DNA from: an uncultured Lachnospiraceae bacterium
Lineage (GTDB): Bacteria; Bacillota; Clostridia; Lachnospirales; Lachnospiraceae
NCBI GenBank assembly: GCA_905236585.1
Contig: CAJOQZ010000173.1
Coordinates: 1-13,953, forward strand
DNA length: 13,953 bases
Direction: 5' to 3'
Every line of letters starts with the position of its first letter. The stretch's first letter is position 1. The notes below the pieces were generated by a model. It was given only the letters and a program-made list of their open reading frames with translations. It had not been told where the DNA came from and did not search any database. Below, piece by piece: positions 6,103 through 11,896 of this stretch. Position numbers and translations under genes: made by a program.

Positions 6103-7296
6103 CTACCATTCAATCGAAAGAACGCAGGTTTCTTCGCTCTCCAAATACGTCACGCTTTTCAGGCCATTACAGTAATCCGTAATGTGCCCTTCCGTGATAA
6201 AATACTCCTTCATCTGCGCATAAAGGGAACTGTTCGCCATTTTCACAGATGATGCGTCCGCGCCCCCGTAATACCCCTCGGAAAAAATGCCCCCGATCGC
6301 CGGTATGTCGAAGGCTTCGAAATACAGTCCCTCGTGATAATAGTAGTTGTCCGCCGTCGCCGTGCAGTCCGGCACAAAAAACGTCGACTCTATCGTATGG
6401 TTTGAAGAAAGTTCCTCCGACGTCACGTTCAGATACGCGTAATTGACGTGCTTCACCGTCGTGGCGGCGGCGTCGGTATAGCGGCTGTTGCCCCATGTCG
6501 TATCCAAGAAGTAGTATTCCCCGTCTAACTGAACGAGGTTCCACGCATGCGCTTCGTTGTTCGCATGACCGGAAACAATCGTAGACGGCACCCCTAAAAT
6601 ATCCAGCAGATACGACGTTGCGCTGGCATATCCGCGGCAGACCGTCGCGCCGCCTAAGAACACGCTTAAAATGTTCTGATTGTTCTCGGCGGACGTATCG
6701 TAGTCCACCCGCTCAATCAGCGTCTCAAAGACGAACTTCGACTTGGCGTAATCATCCGCGTCCGCCGGAACTTCCGAAAGCCATGTCTCCACGACCTCAT
6801 CCACGCGGGTCTGGCAGATGTCCCGCTCCTCTTTTGTCATCGTATATTTGGGAGAGAACGTGATGCCGACGACGTCGTCCCCTCTGCGGTAGGTCTTGTA
6901 GGCGTAGCCGTCCACCCAGAACAGCCCGCCGTAGTCCGCGAAAATCGCCTCGAACGCCTCATCGATCACATCCTTGTTCGTCGTGGAAAGCGTCACATCC
7001 TCCTCATGGGAAAGGATGCAGTCCAAGACCTGATCGTAGCAGGTCTTCGCTTCTTCGTCCAAAAGCCGGTAGACGTAGCGATCCGTCGAGATGCTTGTCA
7101 CATCCTTCGGCTCGGGAAGCGTCACGGAATCAATGGTGTCCTGCATCACGCCGGATGCCGTATCAAACGTATCCCGCACCACGCCGGATGCCGTATCAAG
7201 CGTCTCCGAAAACGCCTCCTTCGCCTCATCCAATGAGGCGCACGCCGAAAGCAGCCCTCCGCAAAGCAATATCGTAAATATAAACTTTCGTCTCAT
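6103..7296 (-). CDS. Lipoprotein with transglutaminase-like domain
   Basis: The protein has 397 residues. The N-terminus is a lipoprotein signal peptide with lipobox LSAC (C19 would be lipidated), so it is anchored to the outer face of the membrane. Residues about 31-59 carry an 11-residue periodic repeat (DTxDTASGV), likely an amphipathic helix. Residues about 150-270 are a transglutaminase/papain-like fold with the triad C220 (GGATVCRGYAS), H250 (NEAHAWNLV) and D265 (YYFLDTTWG). Such bacterial domains may act as proteases, cross-linkers or peptidoglycan-related enzymes; the substrate is unknown. The C-terminal 120 residues, rich in Tyr and Gly, are not assigned. The ATG at 7296 has no ribosome site, but an extended -10 promoter ends only 8 nt before it, which suggests a leaderless mRNA. 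It is the first gene of the operon with degV and the J-domain gene. Confidence 0.9.
   Translation of the reverse strand: MRRKFIFTILLCGGLLSACASLDEAKEAFSETLDTASGVVRDTFDTASGVMQDTIDSVTLPEPKDVTSISTDRYVYRLLDEEAKTCYDQVLDCILSHEEDVTLSTTNKDVIDEAFEAIFADYGGLFWVDGYAYKTYRRGDDVVGITFSPKYTMTKEERDICQTRVDEVVETWLSEVPADADDYAKSKFVFETLIERVDYDTSAENNQNILSVFLGGATVCRGYASATSYLLDILGVPSTIVSGHANNEAHAWNLVQLDGEYYFLDTTWGNSRYTDAAATTVKHVNYAYLNVTSEELSSNHTIESTFFVPDCTATADNYYYHEGLYFEAFDIPAIGGIFSEGYYGGADASSVKMANSSLYAQMKEYFITEGHITDYCNGLKSVTYLESEETCVLSIEW
7148..7199. repeat. 33-bp tandem repeat inside the lipoprotein gene
   Basis: The 19-base string ACGCCGGATGCCGTATCAA occurs at 7148-7166 and again at 7181-7199, a period of 33 bp. 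It encodes the repeated residues LDTASGV / FDTASGV in the N-terminal part of the lipoprotein. The exact DNA identity points to a recent duplication, and the copy number may vary between strains. Confidence 0.85.
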
Positions 7297-7304
7297 GGTT
7301 CATA

Positions 7305-7334
7305 ATTATAACACAAGAAACGGCACACCGTAAA
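7305..7334 (-). promoter_or_regulatory. Extended -10 promoter of the lipoprotein operon
   Basis: On the minus strand TATAAT (7310-7305) is preceded by TGT, giving an extended -10 box. TTTACG (7334-7329) at an 18-base spacing matches the -35 consensus at four of six positions. The predicted start of transcription, near 7298, is only 1-3 nt from the ATG at 7296. The -35 box is the loop of the csp terminator hairpin. Confidence 0.6.
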
Positions 7335-7343
7335 GTGTGCCGT
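7309..7343 (-). terminator. Terminator of the cold shock gene
   Basis: A perfect 9-bp stem, ACGGCACAC (7343-7335 on the minus strand) with GTGTGCCGT (7328-7320), encloses a six-base loop. The downstream tail TTTCTTGTGTT is only moderately T-rich. It stands 30 nt after the csp stop codon. The stem overlaps the promoter of the next operon. Confidence 0.7.
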
Positions 7344-7372
7344 CGCAATCCATGTCATCCAATCGAACTATA

Positions 7373-7573
7373 TCATTTCACCACGGTGACATTCACCGCC
7401 TGCGGACCCTTTTCGCCGTCCGCTATGTCATATTCCACCGCTGCGCCTTCCTCGAGCGTCTTAAAGCCTTCCATATTCAGCCCGGAATAATGAACAAATA
7501 TGTCCTTGCCCTCTTCGTCGGAAATAAAGCCATAGCCCTTCTGGTTATTGAACCATTTCACTGTACCCTTCAT
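7373..7573 (-). CDS. csp: Cold shock protein, CspA family
   Basis: The 66-residue protein is a single cold shock domain that binds single-stranded RNA and DNA and melts RNA structure in the cytoplasm. The start MKGTVKWFNNQKGYGFI includes RNP1 (KGYGFI, 12-17). RNP2 is DIFVHY (24-29) with the aromatic F26, H28 and Y29. The end KGPQAVNVTVV is typical. The ATG at 7573 is supported by AAGGAG 10 nt upstream. A TATTAT -10-like box lies about 40 nt before the start on the minus strand, but I see no good -35 box with it. The gene is monocistronic, with hairpins on both sides. Firmicute genomes often carry several such genes, so the exact paralogue cannot be named. Confidence 0.96.
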   Translation of the reverse strand: MKGTVKWFNNQKGYGFISDEEGKDIFVHYSGLNMEGFKTLEEGAAVEYDIADGEKGPQAVNVTVVK

Positions 7574-7680
7574 TGTCAGCCTGCTCCTTATAAATTATTT
7601 TTTAGTTGCCACTCCTATAATAGAACTTGAAAAACAGCATAAATGAACTTTACCATAACATGAAAAAAAAGTAAAGCAAA

Positions 7681-7749
7681 AAGTGTCGGAAACCGCGTAA
7701 AATAAGGCTTTCACCCCCTTTAAGGGGGGACGATTTCCAGACACCTTTT
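7681..7749. terminator. Nested hairpin, probable bidirectional terminator between clpX and csp
   Basis: An outer stem pairs GTGTC (7683-7687) with GACAC (7740-7744) and GGAAA (7688-7692) with TTTCC (7734-7738), with one bulged base. Inside it CCCCC (7714-7718) pairs with a G-run (7724-7728). On the minus strand the outer stem is followed by TTTTT, and on the plus strand by CTTTT. It is the best candidate for ending the ileS-glgP-clpX transcript. The nested form could also mark an intergenic repeat family. Confidence 0.6.
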
Positions 7750-7823
7750 ACAAAATGGATGCATAAATAAAAAATCCCGGCAGCAAAAAACGAAACAGAT
7801 CCGATTTCCGTAACGCTGACGCT

Positions 7824-9377
7824 TTATGCGCCTCCTGCCGCCTTTTTCGTGATTTTCGGTACAGTGCCCGTCCGCATGATGATCCGCGGACCGCCTTTTT
7901 TGGCGATATAATCCTCGGTGATCACGACGGTTCCGATATTGGGATCTTTCGGGATCTCATACATGATGTCGAGCATATACTCCTCAATGATCGACCGCAG
8001 GCCCCTCGCACCCAATTTCTTCTCTTTCGCTTTTTCGGCAATCAACGCAAGCGCCCCGTCCTCGAACTGCAGATCCACCTCGTCGAACTGCAAAAGTTTC
8101 CGATACTGCCTGGTGATGGCGTTCTTCGGCTCTTTCAACACTTTAACGAGCATCTCGGTGTCAAGCGCTTCCAATGAAAAGATCACCGGCATACGTCCGA
8201 TAAACTCCGGTATCATGCCGAACTTGCGGATGTCCTCCGCCTCGACCTTCTCCAAAATATTCTTCTCGTTGTCGTACTTGTCCTTTAAGTCCGCGACAAA
8301 CCCCATGGAAGACGCTTTGTTAAGGCGCTCTTTAATAATATCGTCAAGTTCCGGAAACGCGCCGCCGCAGATGAAGAGGATGTTGCTCGTATCCACGAAG
8401 GTCATCGGCACCATGGCGTTTTTCGAAGACGCGCCGACCGGCACTTCCACTTCCGCCCCCTCTAAAAGTTTGAGCATCCCCTGCTGGACGGATTCGCCGC
8501 TTACGTCCCGCTGGTGGGCGTTGCGCTTCTTCGCCAACTTGTCAATCTCGTCGATAAAGATGATCCCGCGCTCCGCCCGGTCGACGTCGTTGTCCGCCGC
8601 AGCAAGCAGTTTGGACACCACGCTTTCAATATCGTCGCCGATATAACCCGCTTCGGTCAACGACGTCGCGTCCGTAATCGCAAGCGGCACGTCCAAAAGC
8701 CGCGCCAGCGTCCGCACCAGATACGTCTTCCCGCAGCCCGTCGGACCGATCATAAGCATATTGGACTTTTCGATCTCCACGCCGTCTTCGTTTTCCAAGA
8801 GATTGTCCGCGCTCGTCACCCGTTTGTAGTGGTTGTAAACGGCAACCGACACGACCTTTTTCGCGTGTTCCTGCCCGACCACGTACTCATCCAGGAGCGC
8901 CTTGATCTCATGCGGCGGCGGAATGTTTTTGATATCGATCGCGGGCGGCTCCTCGGTGCTTTTTTCCGGCTTTTTCTTCTTGACCCGCGTAGGACCCGAG
9001 CCGAATCCCGGAAACATGCTTCCGATATCCGCCAAATTGATCATGCTGATATTCGGGAATCCCATATGCTCCAGATCGATATTGTCAAGCCCGTTTTTCT
9101 TCCCGCCGGACGCATCGGCTGCATCTTCCACGTCGCCGCTTAAGGCTTCCGCCTGATTTTCATCCTTCGACTTCTTCGGAGGCATCGGATGCGCCGTACT
9201 GTGCATAGTCGGCGCCGTAATCCCTAAGGAACCGAGCGAGTCGAACGTCTTCTGCATGCAGTCGTGGCAGATGCAGATGCCGCCCGGGATCTCAATCATC
9301 GGTCCGGCATCGCTCTCGCCCCGGTGGCAGACGTAGCAAAGTTCCTCGTATCCGTTGTCTTTGGTATGATCTGCCAT
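7824..9377 (-). CDS. clpX: ClpX-type AAA+ unfoldase of the Clp protease
   Basis: The protein has 517 residues from the ATG at 9377, one base after the glgP stop; an in-frame TTG at 9386 is a less likely start. The N-terminal C4 zinc domain has C14/C17 and C37/C40. Residues about 48-147 form a long polar linker. The AAA+ domain has Walker A GPTGCGKT (211-218), the pore loop GYIG (244-247), Walker B IIFIDEID (272-279), GGAFPELDDIIKERL, the ClpP-contacting loop as MGF (358-360) in place of IGF, and the sensor 2 region GARGLRS. ClpX unfolds tagged proteins and feeds them to ClpP. Usual ClpX has about 420 residues, so the linker adds about 100. No clpP or tig is adjacent. It could be the main ClpX or a second paralogue. 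Downstream lies the hairpin at 7681-7749. Confidence 0.93.
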   Translation of the reverse strand: MADHTKDNGYEELCYVCHRGESDAGPMIEIPGGICICHDCMQKTFDSLGSLGITAPTMHSTAHPMPPKKSKDENQAEALSGDVEDAADASGGKKNGLDNIDLEHMGFPNISMINLADIGSMFPGFGSGPTRVKKKKPEKSTEEPPAIDIKNIPPPHEIKALLDEYVVGQEHAKKVVSVAVYNHYKRVTSADNLLENEDGVEIEKSNMLMIGPTGCGKTYLVRTLARLLDVPLAITDATSLTEAGYIGDDIESVVSKLLAAADNDVDRAERGIIFIDEIDKLAKKRNAHQRDVSGESVQQGMLKLLEGAEVEVPVGASSKNAMVPMTFVDTSNILFICGGAFPELDDIIKERLNKASSMGFVADLKDKYDNEKNILEKVEAEDIRKFGMIPEFIGRMPVIFSLEALDTEMLVKVLKEPKNAITRQYRKLLQFDEVDLQFEDGALALIAEKAKEKKLGARGLRSIIEEYMLDIMYEIPKDPNIGTVVITEDYIAKKGGPRIIMRTGTVPKITKKAAGGA

Positions 9378-9378
9378 T

Positions 9379-11853
9379 TTATTCAACCGTAATTTTATTT
9401 AAGTGCCAAATGTCGTCCACGTATTCCTGAATCGTCCGGTCTGACGAGAACTTGCCGACGTTCGCAACATTCAGAAGCGCCTTCTTCGCCCAGCCCGGCT
9501 CGTCGCGGTACGCCTCTTCGACGCGGTGCTGCGCCTCGGCATAAGCGCGGAAATCCAAAAGCGTAAAGTAGGTATCCGCATACTGCGTCGACTCCGTATT
9601 CAAAAGCGAATTGTAGATCTTGCGGAACAGTTCCGTATCGTCCGGGCTGTAGAATCCGTTGATCAGCTGCATCAGGACTTTTCGGATATCCGGGTCGCTG
9701 TTGAAGATATCCATCGGGTTGTAATCCCGGTTGTGCTCATGTTCGATGACCTCATCTGCGCTCATGCCGAAGATAAAGGCGTTCTCCTCGCCCATCTCTT
9801 CCACCATCTCGACGTTCGCTCCGTCCATCGTCCCAAGCGTTAAAGCGCCATTTAACATGAACTTCATGTTCGACGTTCCGCTTGCCTCCTTCGACGCCGT
9901 TGAAATCTGCTCGGACACATCCGCCGCCGCGAAGATCAGTTCCGCGTTGGACACCTTATAATCCTCGATGAAGACCACCTTGATCTTGCCTTCGATCGAG
10001 TAGTCGTTGTTGATGACCACCGCGACATTATTTATTAACTTTATAGTTAATTTCGCAATCTCATAGCCTGCCGCCGCTTTCGCACCGAAAATGAACGTCC
10101 GCGGATAGAAATCGATCTCCGGGTGTTCCTTGATCTGGTTGTACAAGTACATCACATGCAGGATGTTCAAGAGCTGCCGCTTGTACTCATGGAGCCGCTT
10201 CACCTGTACGTCGAAGATGGAACGCGGGTTCACCGCAATGCCGTTGTGCTTCTGGATGTACTCCGCTAATCTAATCTTGTTTTTATATTTTATGTTCATG
10301 AACTCCAACTGCGCTTTTTCATCATCCGCATAGAGCGCCATCTTCTTCATCTGGGATAAGTCGGTAATCCACTCCGAGCCGATATGATCCGTCACCCACG
10401 CCGCAAGAAGCGGGTTGCCGTGCAGAAGGAACCGCCGCTGCGTGATGCCGTTCGTCTTGTTGTTGAACTTCTTCGGATACATGTCATAGAAGTCCTTCAA
10501 GGATTCCTTCTTCAAAATCTCCGTGTGGAGACGCGCAACGCCATTGACTGAATAGGATGCCGCGATCGCAAGATGCGCCATCTTGACCTGTCCGTCGTAG
10601 ATGATCGCCATCCGCGCCTTTTTCCCCTCGTCATGGGGGAACTCCCGCTCAATATCCAAGCAGAAGCGGCGGTTGATCTCCTCAACGATGTTGTAGATAC
10701 GCGGCAGAAGCCGGGAGAATATCTCAATCGGCCATTTCTCCAACGCCTCCGACATGATCGTATGGTTCGTATAGGCAACCGAGCGCGTCGTAATCTCCCA
10801 CGCATCATCCCAGCCGAAGCCTTCCTCATCCATCAACAGGCGCATCAATTCCGCGACGGTCAGCGTCGGATGCGTGTCGTTCATCTGGAAGACCACCTGC
10901 TGCGGCAGGCTCCGAAGGTCGCCGAACTCTTTTTTATGCCGCTGCAGCGCCCTCTGCAGGGACGCCGACACGAAGAAGTACTGCTGCTTTAAGCGCAGTT
11001 CCTTCCCCGAAATATGGTTGTCGTTCGGATACAGGACCTCGACTAAGTTCCGCGCCAAGTTCTCATCTTCCACTGCTTTCGCGTAATCGCCGCGGTCGAA
11101 GGAATCTAAGGAAAACTCGGACATCGGCTGCGCGTCCCAGGTGATCAGGGTATTGACCACATTGTTGTTGTAGCCGACGATCGGCATATCATACGGTACC
11201 GCAAGAACCGACGAATACCCCTCATGGAATACATGCATCTTGCCCGATGGATCGTTTTCAAAACGGACATAGCCGCCGAACTTAACTTCATAGGTATATT
11301 CCGGTCGCTTCAACTCAAACGGATAGCCGTGCCGCAGCCAGTCGTCCGGCACTTCTCTCTGAAAACCGTTCGTAATCTTCTGCTTGAACATGCCGTAGCG
11401 GTAACGGATGCCGCAGCCATACGCCGCATAGCCCAAGGTCGAAAGCGAATCCAAAAAGCAGGCGGCAAGACGTCCCAGACCGCCGTTACCAAGCGCCGGG
11501 TCCGGCTCCTCGTCCTCAATCGCGTTGATGTCGATCCCCATTTCGTCAAGGGCTTTTTTTACATTGTCATAGCGGCAAAGATTCAGAAGAATATTGCCGA
11601 GCGCACGCCCCATCAAAAACTCCATGGACATATAGTAGACGATCTTCGGCTTCTGGTCATGGATCGCCCGCTGGGTCTTCAGCCAGTCGTCGATAACGAC
11701 GTCTTTTACGACCAGCGACAGCGCCTGAAAGATCTCCTGGCTGTTCGCCTCCGCGAAATCCTTCCGGTACAGCCGCCGCACGTTATGCTTGATCCGCTTT
11801 TCCAATGCCATATAACTCTCCGGGATTCCCAGATCGCCATGCTGTGTAGGCAT
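9379..11853 (-). CDS. glgP: Glycogen/starch alpha-glucan phosphorylase
   Basis: The protein has 824 residues, the family's usual length (GT35). It releases glucose 1-phosphate from glycogen or maltodextrin using inorganic phosphate and pyridoxal phosphate. The PLP site EASGTSNMKFMLNGALTLGT (656-675) contains the Schiff-base lysine K664. The N-terminal part has YYMSMEFLMGR and ALGNGGLGRLAACFLDS, and the C-terminal domain has KRLHEYKRQLLN. The ATG at 11853 is chosen because AAGGAGG stands just upstream; the frame extends to 11934 without a ribosome site, and homologous sequence begins only after 11853. The gene follows ileS by 43 nt and leads into clpX with one base between. No other glycogen genes are in the window, so the pairing with a tRNA synthetase and a protease unfoldase looks like operon packing rather than a pathway. 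Confidence 0.97.
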   Translation of the reverse strand: MPTQHGDLGIPESYMALEKRIKHNVRRLYRKDFAEANSQEIFQALSLVVKDVVIDDWLKTQRAIHDQKPKIVYYMSMEFLMGRALGNILLNLCRYDNVKKALDEMGIDINAIEDEEPDPALGNGGLGRLAACFLDSLSTLGYAAYGCGIRYRYGMFKQKITNGFQREVPDDWLRHGYPFELKRPEYTYEVKFGGYVRFENDPSGKMHVFHEGYSSVLAVPYDMPIVGYNNNVVNTLITWDAQPMSEFSLDSFDRGDYAKAVEDENLARNLVEVLYPNDNHISGKELRLKQQYFFVSASLQRALQRHKKEFGDLRSLPQQVVFQMNDTHPTLTVAELMRLLMDEEGFGWDDAWEITTRSVAYTNHTIMSEALEKWPIEIFSRLLPRIYNIVEEINRRFCLDIEREFPHDEGKKARMAIIYDGQVKMAHLAIAASYSVNGVARLHTEILKKESLKDFYDMYPKKFNNKTNGITQRRFLLHGNPLLAAWVTDHIGSEWITDLSQMKKMALYADDEKAQLEFMNIKYKNKIRLAEYIQKHNGIAVNPRSIFDVQVKRLHEYKRQLLNILHVMYLYNQIKEHPEIDFYPRTFIFGAKAAAGYEIAKLTIKLINNVAVVINNDYSIEGKIKVVFIEDYKVSNAELIFAAADVSEQISTASKEASGTSNMKFMLNGALTLGTMDGANVEMVEEMGEENAFIFGMSADEVIEHEHNRDYNPMDIFNSDPDIRKVLMQLINGFYSPDDTELFRKIYNSLLNTESTQYADTYFTLLDFRAYAEAQHRVEEAYRDEPGWAKKALLNVANVGKFSSDRTIQEYVDDIWHLNKITVE

Positions 11854-11896
11854 ATGCTCCTCCTTACCTTGTAGCGACTCTCCTCCGAAACTGATG

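Noticed and set aside
7610..7622. A TATAAT on the plus strand upstream of csp
   Set aside because: No plus-strand gene follows it and no suitable -35 box precedes it; it comes from the AT-rich, partly palindromic leader.
7918..8646. A 242-codon open frame on the plus strand opposite clpX
   Set aside because: It is antisense to a clearly conserved ClpX, is rich in serine and low in recognisable motifs, and has no ribosome site. It arises from codon bias of the true gene.
11224..11874. A 216-codon plus-strand open frame opposite the start of glgP
   Set aside because: It is the complement of conserved phosphorylase codons and shows no protein family features.
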